The notes under the pieces are model-generated. The model saw only the letters and a program-made list of their open reading frames with translations, was not told the DNA's origin and made no database searches. Positions 46,947-57,988 of a DNA stretch of 64,000 nucleotides are shown here, one piece after another. The DNA is from Pseudothioclava arenosa (GTDB taxonomy: Bacteria > Pseudomonadota > Alphaproteobacteria > Rhodobacterales > Rhodobacteraceae). Position numbers and translations under genes: made by a program. Within the stretch, counting starts at the first letter, position 1, and each line of letters starts with the position of its first letter. The DNA lies in the NCBI RefSeq assembly GCF_002358085.1, contig NZ_NTJD01000001.1, positions 186,001-250,000 on the forward strand, given 5' to 3'.

Positions 46947-49910
46947 TCAGCCCTCCAGTGCATCGTTGACCAGCGCCTCTTGCTCGGCCTTGTGGCGACT
47001 GGCCAGACCCGTCGCGGGCGAGGCCGAGGCCGCACGACCGGCATAGCGGGCGCGGGAATGTTTGGCGTCGATCTTGCCGAGAACCCATTCGATATTGGGC
47101 TCGACGAAGGTCCAGGCGCCTTGGTTCTTCGGCTCTTCCTGGCACCAGATGATTTCGGCACCCTTGAAGCGCGACAGCTCGTTGACCATCGAATGCGCCG
47201 GGAACGGGTAGAACTGTTCGAGGCGCAGGATGTAGACATCCTCGAGGCCACGCTTGTCGCGCTCGGCGAGCAGGTCGTAATAGACCTTGCCCGAGCAGAT
47301 CACGACGCGCTTGATCTTGTCGTCGCCCGCCAGCTTGAACTCCGAGTTGCCCGAATGCTGCGGGTCGGCATCGTCCCACATCACGCGGCGGAAGAACGAA
47401 CCGGTGGTGAATTCCTCGGCCTTCGAGACGCAGAGCGGGTGACGCAGAAGCGACTTCGGCGTCATCATGATCAGCGGCTTGCGGAAGTTGCGGTGGATCT
47501 GGCGACGCAGGATGTGGAAGTAGTTCGCCGGGGTCGAGCAGTTCGCCACGATCCAGTTATCTTCCGCCGAGAGCTGCAGGAAGCGTTCCAGACGCGCCGA
47601 GCTGTGCTCGGGGCCCTGACCCTCGAAGCCATGCGGCAGCAGGCAGACGAGGCCCGACATCCGGAGCCATTTGCGCTCGCCCGAGTTGATGAACTGGTCG
47701 AACATGATCTGCGCGCCGTTGGCGAAGTCGCCGAACTGTGCCTCCCAGAGCGTCAGCGCGTTCGGTTCCGACAGCGAGTAGCCGTATTCGAAGCCCAGCA
47801 CCGCGTATTCCGAGAGCATCGAGTCGATGACCTCGTAGCGCGCCTGACCCGGTTTGATGTGGTTCAGCGGGTAGTAACGCTCTTCGGTGGACTGGTCGAT
47901 CAGGCCCGAATGACGCTGCGAGAAGGTGCCGCGGGTACAGTCCTGACCTGCGAGGCGGACCGGGAAGCCCTCGGCCACGAGCGAGCCGAAGGCCAGCGCT
48001 TCGCCGGTCGCCCAGTCAAAGCCCTTGCCGCTCTCGAACATCGCCTTCTTGGCCTCGAGCTGACGCGCCACGGTTTTGTGGATGTCGAAATTCTCGGGGT
48101 AGGAGGTCAGGCCGCGGCCGATCTCCTGGAAGGCTTCCTCGGAAACCGAGGTGACGCCCGCGTCATAGTCGCCTTTTTCGCGGTCGAGGTGCTTCCAGCG
48201 GCCATCGAGCCAGTCGGCCTTGTTCGGCTTGAACGCCTTGCCGATCTCGAACTCTTCGTTCAGGTGCGACTGGAACGCGGCCTTCATGTCCTCGATCTCG
48301 CCTTCCGGGATCAGCCCGTCGGCAACGAGGCGCTCGGTGTAGAGCTGCAGCGTGGTCTTGTGACCCTTGATGTTCTTGTACATCTGCGGGTTGGTGAACA
48401 TGGGCTCGTCGCCTTCGTTGTGACCGAAGCGACGGTAGCAGAACATGTCGATGACCACGTCCTTGGCGAATTTCTGGCGGAATTCGATCGCGACCTTGGC
48501 TGCGTGGCAGACCGCCTCCGGATCGTCGCCGTTCACGTGGAAGATCGGGGCTTCCACCATCAGCGCGATATCCGTCGGATAGGGCGAGGTGCGCGAGAAA
48601 TGCGGCGCGGTGGTGAAGCCGATCTGGTTGTTCACCACGATATGGATGCAGCCGCCGGTGCGATGGCCCTTGATCCCCGAAAGCTGGAGACACTCGGCCA
48701 CGACGCCCTGACCGGCAAAGGCCGCGTCGCCGTGCAGCAGGATCGGCAGCACCGCGGTGCGTGCCTCGGTATCACCCAGCTGGTCCTGCTTGGCGCGGAC
48801 CTTGCCCAGCACGACCGGGTTCACCGCCTCGAGGTGCGAGGGGTTCGCGGTCAGCGACAGGTGCACCTTGTTGCCGTCGAACTCACGGTCCGCCGAGGCG
48901 CCGAGGTGGTATTTCACGTCGCCCGAACCGTCCACGTCATCGGGCTTGTAGGAACCGCCCTGGAATTCGTGGAAGATTGCGCGGTAGGGCTTCGACATCA
49001 CGTTGGCCAGCACCGACAGGCGGCCGCGGTGCGGCATGCCGATGACGATTTCCTTCAGGCCCAGCTGACCGCCGCGCTTGATGATGCCTTCCATCGCCGG
49101 GATCAGCGCTTCGCCGCCATCGAGGCCGAAACGCTTGGTGCCCATGTATTTCACGTGCAGGAACTTCTCGAAGCCCTCGGCCTCGACCAGCTTGTTCAGG
49201 ATCGCGCGGCGCCCTTCGCGGGTGAAGGCGATTTCCTTGCCATAGCCCTCGATCCGCTCTTTCAGCCAGCCGGCTTCCTCGGGGTTCGAGATATGCATGT
49301 ATTGCAGCGCGAAGGTGCCGCAATAGGTGCGCTTGAGCACGTCGATGATCTGGCGCATCGAGGCGATCTGGAGGCCCAGAACGTTGTCGATGAAGATCGG
49401 GCGATCCATGTCGGCGTCGGCGAAGCCGTAGCTGCGCGGGTCAAGTTCCGGATGCGGGGTCTTGTCGCGCATGCCCAGCGGGTCGAGATCGGCGATCAGG
49501 TGGCCGCGGATACGGTAGGCGCGGATGATCATCAGCGCGCGGATCGAGTCGAGCACGGCGCGTTTCACCGCCTCGTCCGATACTTCGACGCCCTTCTCGG
49601 CGGCTTTCGCCTTGATCTTGTCGCCAGCGCCCTTGGCCTCTTTCGGGGCCGGCCATTCGCCGGTCAGCGCGGCGGTCAGCTCATCGGCGGGAACCGGCGG
49701 CCAGTCGGCGCGATCCCAGGACGCGCCCTGCGCCGATTTCGTCACCGAAAGCTGGTCGTCGCCAAGCGTGGCAAAGAACTCGGCCCAGGCAGCATCGACC
49801 GAGGCCGGATCCTGCGCGTAACGGGCATAGAGCTGTTCGACATAGTCCGCGTTCGCCCCTTGCAGGAAGGAGGAAGCGTGGAGCTGATCGTTGGGGGTCT
49901 GATCGTTCAT
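46947..49910 (-). CDS. sucA: 2-Oxoglutarate dehydrogenase E1
   Basis: 987 residues. Thiamin diphosphate enzyme: the GMPHRGRLSVLANV segment, HGDAAFAGQGVVAE (thiamin-binding region), and C-terminal FGYSLSEPNALTLWEAQFGDFANGAQ. It decarboxylates 2-oxoglutarate and loads the lipoyl group of SucB. Length is that of the family. A 386-base gap separates it from sucD upstream, so a promoter of its own is possible. Confidence 0.96.
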   Translation of the reverse strand: MNDQTPNDQLHASSFLQGANADYVEQLYARYAQDPASVDAAWAEFFATLGDDQLSVTKSAQGASWDRADWPPVPADELTAALTGEWPAPKEAKGAGDKIKAKAAEKGVEVSDEAVKRAVLDSIRALMIIRAYRIRGHLIADLDPLGMRDKTPHPELDPRSYGFADADMDRPIFIDNVLGLQIASMRQIIDVLKRTYCGTFALQYMHISNPEEAGWLKERIEGYGKEIAFTREGRRAILNKLVEAEGFEKFLHVKYMGTKRFGLDGGEALIPAMEGIIKRGGQLGLKEIVIGMPHRGRLSVLANVMSKPYRAIFHEFQGGSYKPDDVDGSGDVKYHLGASADREFDGNKVHLSLTANPSHLEAVNPVVLGKVRAKQDQLGDTEARTAVLPILLHGDAAFAGQGVVAECLQLSGIKGHRTGGCIHIVVNNQIGFTTAPHFSRTSPYPTDIALMVEAPIFHVNGDDPEAVCHAAKVAIEFRQKFAKDVVIDMFCYRRFGHNEGDEPMFTNPQMYKNIKGHKTTLQLYTERLVADGLIPEGEIEDMKAAFQSHLNEEFEIGKAFKPNKADWLDGRWKHLDREKGDYDAGVTSVSEEAFQEIGRGLTSYPENFDIHKTVARQLEAKKAMFESGKGFDWATGEALAFGSLVAEGFPVRLAGQDCTRGTFSQRHSGLIDQSTEERYYPLNHIKPGQARYEVIDSMLSEYAVLGFEYGYSLSEPNALTLWEAQFGDFANGAQIMFDQFINSGERKWLRMSGLVCLLPHGFEGQGPEHSSARLERFLQLSAEDNWIVANCSTPANYFHILRRQIHRNFRKPLIMMTPKSLLRHPLCVSKAEEFTTGSFFRRVMWDDADPQHSGNSEFKLAGDDKIKRVVICSGKVYYDLLAERDKRGLEDVYILRLEQFYPFPAHSMVNELSRFKGAEIIWCQEEPKNQGAWTFVEPNIEWVLGKIDAKHSRARYAGRAASASPATGLASRHKAEQEALVNDALEG

Positions 49911-50296
49911 GGTTTCACCTGAGTCCGGTGTCGGTTGAGGTCGGGGCCGTCACGCAGCGCAAAAGCGGGGCGCGGCGGCGGTGATCGGGCGGAGGCGTCG
50001 GGCCTCCGTCGCGGGCGATGCGTGATGGTGAGCGGGGAGGGCGCGGGACGAGACGACCGGGGCCGGCGCCGGGGCGCCGCGCCGAGGCGCGCAAAGGACC
50101 AATGCGTCTCCGGGGCGATACCCCGGCGAAAGCGCGATCATCATCTTCTCTCTCCCAGTTCGGCAGGGTGCCGAAACTCCCGAGCGAGGCTCGAAAGAGC
50201 AAAGCAGAGGGGGCCCACTCTCTGTTTTGCTCTTGCGAGTTGCGCCGAAGCGCAGGGTAGGGGCCACCCCGAAGGGCAGCCCCGCACCCGAAAGGC
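49911..50296 (-). other. sucD-sucA intercistronic region with large hairpins
   Basis: 386 bases without a credible gene (the open minus frame of 95 codons is Arg/Pro-rich without codon signature). Bases 50195-50234 form a 15-bp stem, AAGAGCAAAGCAGAG / CTCTGTTTTGCTCTT, around a ten-base loop, and CGAGC / GCTCG follows at 50181-50193. There is no T run. It may be an mRNA processing or stability element, an attenuator, or the leader of a sucA promoter. Confidence 0.6.
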
Positions 50297-51184
50297 TTAT
50301 TCGCCCTTGATCGCCTTCATCACGGCTTCGCCGAGATGGGCGGGGCTTTCGGCGACAACGATGCCCGCCGAACGCATTGCTTCGATCTTCGACTCGGCGT
50401 CGCCTTTGCCGCCCGAAACGATGGCGCCGGCGTGACCCATGCGGCGGCCCGGAGGCGCCGTGCGGCCCGCGATGAAGCCCGCAACCGGCTTCCAGCGACC
50501 TTTTTTCTTCTGCTCCTTCAGGAACTCCGCGGCTTCCTCCTCGGCCGAACCGCCGATTTCGCCGATCATGATGATCGAGGTGGTTTCCGGGTCGTCCAGG
50601 AACATGTCGAGCACGTCGATATGCTCGGTGCCCTTGATCGGGTCGCCGCCGATGCCGACAGCCGACGACTGGCCGAGGCCGAGGTCGGTGGTCTGTTTCA
50701 CGGCTTCATAGGTCAGCGTGCCCGAGCGCGAGACGACGCCACACGAGCCACGCATGTGGATGTGGCCCGGCATGATGCCGATCTTGCAGGCGTCCGGCGT
50801 GATGACGCCGGGGCAGTTCGGGCCGACGAGGCGCGATTTGCTGTCGATCAGCGCACGCTTCACGCGCATCATGTCGAGCACCGGAATGCCCTCGGTGATG
50901 CAGACGATCAGTTCCATCTCGGCGTCGATCGCTTCGAGGATCGAGTCGGCCGCGAAGGGCGGGGGCACGTAGATCGCGGTCGCGTTGGCGCCGGTCACGT
51001 GTTTCGCTTCGTGGACCGAGTTGAACACCGGCAGGTTCAGGTGCGAGGTGCCGCCTTTACCCGGGGTGACGCCGCCGACCATCTTGGTGCCGTAGGCGAT
51101 CGCCTGTTCCGAGTGGAACGTGCCCTGCGAGCCGGTGAAGCCCTGGCAGATGACTTTGGTGTTTTCGTTGACGAGGACTGCCAT
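50297..51184 (-). CDS. sucD: Succinyl-CoA ligase alpha subunit
   Basis: 295 residues. CoA-binding N-terminal Rossmann domain ([14 protein letters not shown]), [16 protein letters not shown], and the phosphohistidine loop in [16 protein letters not shown] near residue 250. With SucC it converts succinyl-CoA to succinate with substrate-level phosphorylation. It starts four bases after sucC. Confidence 0.97.
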   Translation of the reverse strand: MAVLVNENTKVICQGFTGSQGTFHSEQAIAYGTKMVGGVTPGKGGTSHLNLPVFNSVHEAKHVTGANATAIYVPPPFAADSILEAIDAEMELIVCITEGIPVLDMMRVKRALIDSKSRLVGPNCPGVITPDACKIGIMPGHIHMRGSCGVVSRSGTLTYEAVKQTTDLGLGQSSAVGIGGDPIKGTEHIDVLDMFLDDPETTSIIMIGEIGGSAEEEAAEFLKEQKKKGRWKPVAGFIAGRTAPPGRRMGHAGAIVSGGKGDAESKIEAMRSAGIVVAESPAHLGEAVMKAIKGE

Positions 51185-51188
51185 GTTC

Positions 51189-52382
51189 TTAGCCTTTCAC
51201 CGCTTTCACGATCTTCTGGGCGCCGTCGGCGAGGTTGTCCGCCGCGATCACGTTCAGGCCCGAATTCGCAATGATTTCCTTGCCCAGTTCCACGTTGGTG
51301 CCTTCGAGGCGCACAACCAGCGGAACCTGCAGGCCGACTTCCTTCACCGCGGCGATGACGCCCTCGGCGATGATGTCGCAGCGCATGATGCCGCCGAAGA
51401 TGTTCACGAGGATGCCCTTAACTTTCGGGTCCGAGGTGATGATCTTGAAGGCTTCGGTCACTTTCTCTTTGGTGGCGCCGCCGCCAACGTCGAGGAAGTT
51501 CGCCGGCTCGGCGCCGTAGAGCTTGATGATGTCCATGGTGGCCATCGCCAGACCCGCGCCGTTCACCATGCAACCGATCTCGCCGTCGAGCGCGATATAG
51601 TTGAGGTCGTATTTCGACGCTGCGAGTTCTTTCGGGTCTTCTTCGGTCTCGTCGCGCAGGGCGGCGACATCGGCGTGGCGGTAGACCGCGTTGCCGTCGA
51701 AGCCGAGCTTGGCGTCAAGCAGCTTGAGGTTGCCGTCTTCCATGACGATCAGCGGGTTGATTTCCAGCATCTCCATGTCCTTCTCGACGAAGGCACGGTA
51801 GAGGTTGCCGAGCAGAGCAGTCATCTGCTTGACCTGACCGCCTTCGAGGCCGAGCGCGAAGGCGACGCGGCGACCGTGGAACGGCATGTAGCCGGTGGCC
51901 GGGTCGATGGTGATGGTCAGGATTTTCTCGGGGGTCGAGGCGGCGACTTCTTCGATGTCCATGCCTCCCTCGGTCGAGCACACGACCGAGATGCGCGAGG
52001 TGGCGCGGTCAACCAGCAGCGCGAGGTAGAGTTCGCGCGAAATGTCCGAACCGGCTTCGATGTAGATGCGGTTCACCTGCTTGCCGGCCGGGCCGGTCTG
52101 GTGGGTCACCAGCGTGCGGCCGAGCATCTTCTTGGCTTCTTCGGCAGCTTCTTCCACCGACTTGGCCAGGCGCACACCGCCCTTTTCGCCAGCTTCGGCT
52201 TCCTTGAACTTGCCCTTGCCGCGGCCGCCGGCGTGGATCTGGGCTTTCACGACCCAGAGCGGACCGTCAAGCTCACCCGCGGCAGTCTTGGCGTCTTCCG
52301 CCTTCAGGACCGCGCGGCCTTCCGAGACCGGGCAGCCGTAGCTCTTGAGGAGCTGCTTCGCCTGATATTCATGAATGTTCAT
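51189..52382 (-). CDS. sucC: Succinyl-CoA ligase beta subunit
   Basis: 397 residues. ATP-grasp domain ([19 protein letters not shown] at the start; [15 protein letters not shown]), then the CoA-ligase domain with [16 protein letters not shown]. First gene of sucCD; its leader of about 300 bases holds two TGTGATCACA operators and a pair of CATCTGCAAAG repeats, so regulation at this promoter is likely. Confidence 0.97.
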   Translation of the reverse strand: MNIHEYQAKQLLKSYGCPVSEGRAVLKAEDAKTAAGELDGPLWVVKAQIHAGGRGKGKFKEAEAGEKGGVRLAKSVEEAAEEAKKMLGRTLVTHQTGPAGKQVNRIYIEAGSDISRELYLALLVDRATSRISVVCSTEGGMDIEEVAASTPEKILTITIDPATGYMPFHGRRVAFALGLEGGQVKQMTALLGNLYRAFVEKDMEMLEINPLIVMEDGNLKLLDAKLGFDGNAVYRHADVAALRDETEEDPKELAASKYDLNYIALDGEIGCMVNGAGLAMATMDIIKLYGAEPANFLDVGGGATKEKVTEAFKIITSDPKVKGILVNIFGGIMRCDIIAEGVIAAVKEVGLQVPLVVRLEGTNVELGKEIIANSGLNVIAADNLADGAQKIVKAVKG

Positions 52383-52488
52383 GGCATTTTCCCATGCTGG
52401 TGCGATTTGGGGCCTTTTGTCACAGCTTGGGCATGTAACAAAACTATAAATGCGTCTTCGCCGCCTTTTCGGGCATAAAAGCGCCTTT

Positions 52489-52519
52489 TGTGATCACAGT
52501 TTTAGGGGGTGTGATCACA
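52489..52519. promoter_or_regulatory. Tandem TGTGATCACA operators before sucC
   Basis: Two perfect palindromes, 52489-52498 and 52510-52519, with centres exactly 21 bp apart (two helical turns), 107 bases before the sucC start. The same pair with the same spacing precedes sdhC. They are likely bound by one cooperating dimer pair. Confidence 0.7.
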
Positions 52520-52588
52520 ATTATTCGGAATTTTGACAGTAGCCCGGTTTTCCCGCGACTCACTCTGCTGGCGGGCGCTGCGGCGCAG

Positions 52589-52630
52589 CATCTGCAAAGA
52601 TGTGTCCACGCCTCGGAAACATCTGCAAAG
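52589..52630. promoter_or_regulatory. Direct repeats CATCTGCAAAG before sucC
   Basis: CATCTGCAAAG occurs at 52589-52599 and 52620-52630, offset by 31 bp (about three helical turns); the first extends to the palindrome CATCTGCAAAGATG. It lies upstream of the operator pair and could be an activator site. Confidence 0.4.
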
Positions 52631-52688
52631 CGACGCAACGTCAACTGGCCTGCGCCCCCATGAAAACAAGGGGCGCAGCGCCATGAAG

Positions 52689-53906
52689 TCAGTTCAGGAA
52701 CACCATGAACAGCGGCGCCTGTCCCGAGACCAGCATCTCGAACCGCTGCACGTTTGCCGAGGTGACCAGCGGGGCGTCGCTCAGATAGGGCAGGGCGCCC
52801 CAGCCCTGGATCCAGCCCACAAGGTCGATCGGGCGTGGCTCGGTGAACAGGCGCGAGATGTCGATGCCGATCGAGGCGCTGTCGGGGTTGCCCATGAAGA
52901 ACCCTTCGACGTCCCAGTAGGGCGCGGCCAGTTTGCCCGTCAGCAGCCCTTCGGCATCCGCAAGCACCCGCTGCCAGTTCGCGCCGATCCCTTTCGGGAA
53001 GGGGATGCCGGTGGCCGAGACCTGTGCGTCATTCGGGATCCACTCGCGGTCATTGTCGGTTTCGGCTTCGACCCGCGTCCAGAAGATGCGGTTCTCCGCG
53101 ACCATCGACAGGAAATGATCGCGCGCGGCGACGGTGCGTGCGACCGCGGGTTCGTGGCGCAGCGTGCCGTCGATGATCGCAAACAGATCGACGAAGCTTT
53201 CGAAGTTGCGCTGGCGGCCGCCGGGCTCGGTGGCGCCGCGCAGCACCGATTTCGCCTCGAGCACGCGGGCGATCGACGGCTCGGGGTCATAGGCGAGGAT
53301 CATCTCGGTCGAGCCCGCAACCATGTGGGTATAGGCCGAGAGCCAGGCGGCATCGGCCACGTCAAAACGGATCTCTGGCAGGGGTGGCCGCTCGGCCTGA
53401 CGCATCCATTGCCAGCCCCAGATCGTCACGCCGACCATCTCCGCGAAATCCTCGTATTCGGCGCGTTTGCCGTCGCGGTCGAGGTCGATCCAGAGGTCGC
53501 CAAAGCGCAGCACCAGCCCGAAATCCGAGTCCTCGGGAATCCCGGCCAGCGCCGTGCGCGCGCGCTCCATCGCGTCGAGCGTGTTGCTCAGCAGCGCGGT
53601 GATCTCGGCCGGATCGAGGTTGCGGGTGGTGTCATTCTCGGGCAGGCGCCCGGCCATCCCGAACATCATGTCGAAATCGCGCGGCATGCCGACCTCCCAG
53701 CGCAGCTGATAGGCCTGCGAGAGCGCGTTCAGGAATTCGAGCCCCGCAATGGCAAAGCGTTCCTCGTCGCTGGGGCTGTCCAGCGCCGAGAGCCGCGCCA
53801 GCGTCGGCGCAATCCCGGTTTCGGCAATCTCTGTGGAAATATCGGTCTCTGCCAGTGCCACGGCGGGCAGGGCGGAAACCACGGCGGCTGCCAGAATGGC
53901 ACGCAT
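52689..53906 (-). CDS. Secreted protein of unknown function between mdh and sucC
   Basis: 405 residues from the ATG at 53906, where a signal peptide begins (MRAILAAAVVSALPAVALA). The mature part is helical with several Trp and acidic residues (FGLVLRFGDLWIDLDRDGKRAEYEDF, an EF-hand-like Asp run DLDRDGKRAEYED near residue 145). No family is recognised. It lies inside the mdh-suc gene row but after a strong mdh terminator, so it probably has its own promoter or relies on read-through. Confidence 0.75.
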   Translation of the reverse strand: MRAILAAAVVSALPAVALAETDISTEIAETGIAPTLARLSALDSPSDEERFAIAGLEFLNALSQAYQLRWEVGMPRDFDMMFGMAGRLPENDTTRNLDPAEITALLSNTLDAMERARTALAGIPEDSDFGLVLRFGDLWIDLDRDGKRAEYEDFAEMVGVTIWGWQWMRQAERPPLPEIRFDVADAAWLSAYTHMVAGSTEMILAYDPEPSIARVLEAKSVLRGATEPGGRQRNFESFVDLFAIIDGTLRHEPAVARTVAARDHFLSMVAENRIFWTRVEAETDNDREWIPNDAQVSATGIPFPKGIGANWQRVLADAEGLLTGKLAAPYWDVEGFFMGNPDSASIGIDISRLFTEPRPIDLVGWIQGWGALPYLSDAPLVTSANVQRFEMLVSGQAPLFMVFLN

Positions 53907-53920
53907 GACGGGTCCTCCTC

Positions 53921-53957
53921 CCAAAAAATAAAAAGGCGCACCCGAAGGTACGCCTTT
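53921..53957 (-). terminator. Terminator after mdh
   Basis: On the minus strand AAAGGCGTACC / GGTGCGCCTTT (one mismatch) with a TTCG loop, then TTTTATTTTTT. It begins 23 bases past the mdh stop and separates mdh from the genes after it. Confidence 0.85.
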
Positions 53958-53979
53958 AAGTCTACTCGTTTTTTGCCGA

Positions 53980-55272
<1,293 letters not shown>

Positions 55273-56136
55273 ATGGCGAACCGTCCCACTCGCTCGGTGC
55301 TTTACATTCCCGGCTCGAAAGAGCGCGCTCTGGAAAAGGCCACGGGTCTGATCTGCGATGCGATCATCTTCGATCTCGAAGACGCCGTGGCCATGGATGA
55401 AAAGGTCAATGCGCGCGGCCTGCTGGCCGAGACCCTGAAGACCGCCGATTACGGCAACCGGATGCGCATCGTGCGGATCAATGGGCTCGATACCGAATGG
55501 GGCGCGGACGACTGCAAGACCTTCGCCGCCGCGATTGCGGATGGCGCCAAGGTCGATGCGATCCTGATCCCGAAGGTCTCGAAAGCCGCCGATCTTGATG
55601 CCGTCGCCGCGCTGGTGCCCGATGTGCCGCTCTGGGCGATGATGGAAACCGCACTCGGCATGCTGAACGCGCATGAGATCGCGCAGCACCCGCGCCTTGA
55701 AGGCATGGTGATGGGCACGAACGACCTTGCCAAGGAAATGCAGACGCGTTTCCGCGCCGACCGTCTGGGCCTGCAAACCGGGCTGGGCCTGTGCCTGCTG
55801 GCCGCCAAGGCCTGCAGCAAGATCATCGTCGATGGCGTCTATAACGCCTTCAAGGATGACGAGGGGCTCAAGGTCGAATGCGAGCAGGGCCGCGACATGG
55901 GCTTTGACGGCAAGACGCTGATCCACCCGGCGCAGCTCGAGATCACCAACGCCGCCTTTGCGCCCTCGGAGGCCGAGATCGACCTGGCCAAGCGTCAGAT
56001 CGCCGCGTTCGAGGAGGCCGAAAAGAATGGCCTTGGTGTCGCGGTTGTGGATGGCCGGATCGTCGAGAATCTGCATATCGTCACGGCGCGGCAGACGCTG
56101 GCCAAGGCGGAGGCGATCGCCGCGCTGAACGGCTAA
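55273..56136 (+). CDS. mcl2: (3S)-Malyl-CoA thioesterase (HpcH/CitE family)
   Basis: 287 residues, preceded by GGAGG. CitE-like barrel with the metal residues in FDLEDAVAMDEK and MMETALGML and a conserved GTNDLAKEMQ. In Rhodobacter sphaeroides the ethylmalonyl-CoA pathway enzyme Mcl2 hydrolyses (S)-malyl-CoA to malate; its gene lies between mdh and mch near sdh, the same order as here. The shorter length distinguishes it from Mcl1 (about 318 residues), the true lyase. The choice over a generic CitE-like enzyme rests on this synteny. Confidence 0.82.
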   Translation: MANRPTRSVLYIPGSKERALEKATGLICDAIIFDLEDAVAMDEKVNARGLLAETLKTADYGNRMRIVRINGLDTEWGADDCKTFAAAIADGAKVDAILIPKVSKAADLDAVAALVPDVPLWAMMETALGMLNAHEIAQHPRLEGMVMGTNDLAKEMQTRFRADRLGLQTGLGLCLLAAKACSKIIVDGVYNAFKDDEGLKVECEQGRDMGFDGKTLIHPAQLEITNAAFAPSEAEIDLAKRQIAAFEEAEKNGLGVAVVDGRIVENLHIVTARQTLAKAEAIAALNG

Positions 56137-56148
56137 GGGGCAATCGCG

Positions 56149-56694
56149 ATGGCACTTCTTATTCTGGGCGTCCTCTTGTGGGCGCTGCCGCATCTGGGCA
56201 AACGGCTGGTTCCGGGGTTTCACCGGGCGCTGCAGGGCTCGGAGAAGCCGATGGTGGCGGGGCTGGCCAGCCTTGGCATCGTGCTGATGGTGATCGGCTA
56301 CCGGATGTCGGAGGGGGCTGTGTTCTGGGGCCGCCACCCTGCGACGGTCGGCATCAATAACCTGTTGATGCTGGTCTCGGTTTACCTGTTCGCGGCTGCG
56401 GGGATGAAAACGGCGCTGGCGCGCAAGATGCGCCACCCGATGCTGATCGGGATGATCCTGTGGTCGATCGCGCATATCCTGGTGAATGGCGACGTGCCGA
56501 GCTTCGTGCTGTTCGGCGGGCTGGGCCTCTGGGCGGTGCTGGAGATCGTTCTGATCAACCGCGCCGTGCCGAAATGGACGCCCCCCAAGGCGAAGCCCGC
56601 GAAATTCGAGGCGATGGCGCTGGGCGGCACGCTGCTGGTTTTCGGCGCCATTGCAGGCATCCACTACCTGCTCGGCTATCCGGCTTTCGGCTGA
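56149..56694 (+). CDS. NnrU family membrane protein
   Basis: 181 residues with six hydrophobic segments. It shows the NnrU pattern: HLGKRLVPGFHRALQG after the first span, then RHPMLIGMILWSIAHILVNGD. NnrU-type proteins are associated with nitrogen oxide metabolism or carotenoid isomerase-like folds, but the function is unclear. It lies 12 bases after mcl2 and in the same operon as mch. Confidence 0.82.
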   Translation: MALLILGVLLWALPHLGKRLVPGFHRALQGSEKPMVAGLASLGIVLMVIGYRMSEGAVFWGRHPATVGINNLLMLVSVYLFAAAGMKTALARKMRHPMLIGMILWSIAHILVNGDVPSFVLFGGLGLWAVLEIVLINRAVPKWTPPKAKPAKFEAMALGGTLLVFGAIAGIHYLLGYPAFG

Positions 56695-56704
56695 GGGGCG
56701 CGCG

Positions 56705-56908
56705 ATGAAACTCTACCGCTTCCTCAGCTCCGACGACACCAGCGAGTTCTGCCACAAGGTCACCGCCGCGCTGAACAGCGGCTGGGAGCTGCACGGCTCG
56801 CCGACCTACGCCTTCGACGCCGCCAAGGGCGTGATGCGCTGCGGCCAGGCCGTGGTGAAGGAAAAGGACGGGGAGTATCACCCCGAGATGAAACTGGGCG
56901 CCCAGTAG
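56705..56908 (+). CDS. DUF1737 domain protein
   Basis: 67 residues from the ATG at 56705. MKLYRFLSSDDTSEFCHKVTAALNSGWELHGSP matches the small DUF1737 family (W-E-L-H/Y-G after a helix). Function is unknown. It is wedged between nnrU (ten bases) and mch (21 bases). Confidence 0.8.
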   Translation: MKLYRFLSSDDTSEFCHKVTAALNSGWELHGSPTYAFDAAKGVMRCGQAVVKEKDGEYHPEMKLGAQ

Positions 56909-56929
56909 CGCCGCAACCGAGGAACGATC

Positions 56930-57964
56930 ATGGCAAAGACCAATCCGGGCCGCTTTTTCGAAGATTACAAAGTGGGCGACGTGATCCGCCACGCCGTGCC
57001 GCGCACCGTGGCCGAGGGCGAGCGGGCGCTCTATCACGCGCTTTATCCGGCGCGCCACGCGCTTTATTCCTCGGATGAATTCGCCGGCGCCTGCGGCCTC
57101 GAAGGCAGCCCGCTGGACGATCTGGTGGCCTTCCACGTGGTCTTTGGCAAGACCGTGCCTGACGTGTCGCTGAACGCGGTGGCGAACCTTGGCTATGCCG
57201 AGGGCCGCTGGCTGAAGCCGGTCTATCCGGGCGACACGCTGCGCTCGGAGTCCGAGGTGATCGGCCTCAAGGAGAACTCCAACGGTAAGTCGGGCGTGGT
57301 CTATGTGCGCACGCGCGGCCTGAACCAGATGGACGAGGTCGTGCTGGAATACGTGCGCTGGGTGATGGTGCGCAAAGGCAATCTCGATGCGCCCGCGCCC
57401 GAAACCGTGCTGCCCGCGCTGGCCAAGGTGGTCGCGCCCGAGGACATCACGATCCCCGAGGGGCTGACCTTCGAGGAATATGACTTCGATCTGGCCGGAG
57501 AGGCGCATCGCTGGGGCGATTACGAGATCGGCGAGAAAATCGACCACGTCGATGGCGTGACGATCGAGGAAGCCGAGCACATGATCGCCACGCGGCTCTG
57601 GCAGAACACCGCCAAGGTGCATTTCGACGCGACCTTCCGCGAAGACGGCCAGCGGCTGATCTATGGCGGCCATGTGATCTCGATGGCGCGGGCGCTCTCG
57701 TTCAACGGGCTGGCCAACGCGCAGATGATCGTTGCGCTGAACGGCGGCGCCCATGCGAACCCCTGCTTCTCGGGCAATACCGTGAAAGCCTGGTCCGAGG
57801 TTCTGGATAAGGCTGATACCGATGCGCCGGGCGTCGGGCTGATCCGCCTGCGCCTCGTCGCGGTAAAAGAAGGCGCCGAGCCTTTCGCGCTGAAGGGCGA
57901 GGACGGCAAGTACAAGCCCGAGGTCCTGCTCGACCTCGATTACTGGGCGGTGATGCCGAAATAA
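56930..57964 (+). CDS. mch: Mesaconyl-CoA hydratase
   Basis: 344 residues, the length of the R. sphaeroides enzyme. Two MaoC-like hot-dog domains: FEDYKVGDVIRHAVPRTVAEGE at residues 9-30 and a second copy DYEIGEKIDHVDGVTIEEAEHM near 197-218, with H and D residues in VHFDATF and YGGHVISMARAL. It hydrates mesaconyl-C1-CoA to beta-methylmalyl-CoA in the ethylmalonyl-CoA pathway of acetate assimilation. It shares an operon with mcl2. Confidence 0.9.
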   Translation: MAKTNPGRFFEDYKVGDVIRHAVPRTVAEGERALYHALYPARHALYSSDEFAGACGLEGSPLDDLVAFHVVFGKTVPDVSLNAVANLGYAEGRWLKPVYPGDTLRSESEVIGLKENSNGKSGVVYVRTRGLNQMDEVVLEYVRWVMVRKGNLDAPAPETVLPALAKVVAPEDITIPEGLTFEEYDFDLAGEAHRWGDYEIGEKIDHVDGVTIEEAEHMIATRLWQNTAKVHFDATFREDGQRLIYGGHVISMARALSFNGLANAQMIVALNGGAHANPCFSGNTVKAWSEVLDKADTDAPGVGLIRLRLVAVKEGAEPFALKGEDGKYKPEVLLDLDYWAVMPK

Positions 57965-57988
57965 GCGACCCGTTACGGTCCAAAACAG

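Larger units (their letters stand above)
52383..52688 (-). other. Promoter and leader region of sucC
   Basis: 306 bases between the gene at 52689 and sucC. It carries the operator pair (52489-52519) and direct repeats (52589-52630), annotated separately, and an AT-rich stretch 52430-52530. TTGTTAC lies at about 52440 on the minus strand. No gene is seen. Confidence 0.6.

Noticed and set aside
49915-50202. Minus-strand frame of 95 codons between sucD and sucA
   Set aside because: It is Arg/Pro-rich, has no ribosome site, and overlaps the hairpin region; it looks like non-coding DNA.
52489-52519. TGTGATCACA as a CRP or FNR site
   Set aside because: The CRP half-sites TGTGA and TCACA need six bases between them, and FNR has TTGAT-N4-ATCAA; here the halves abut.
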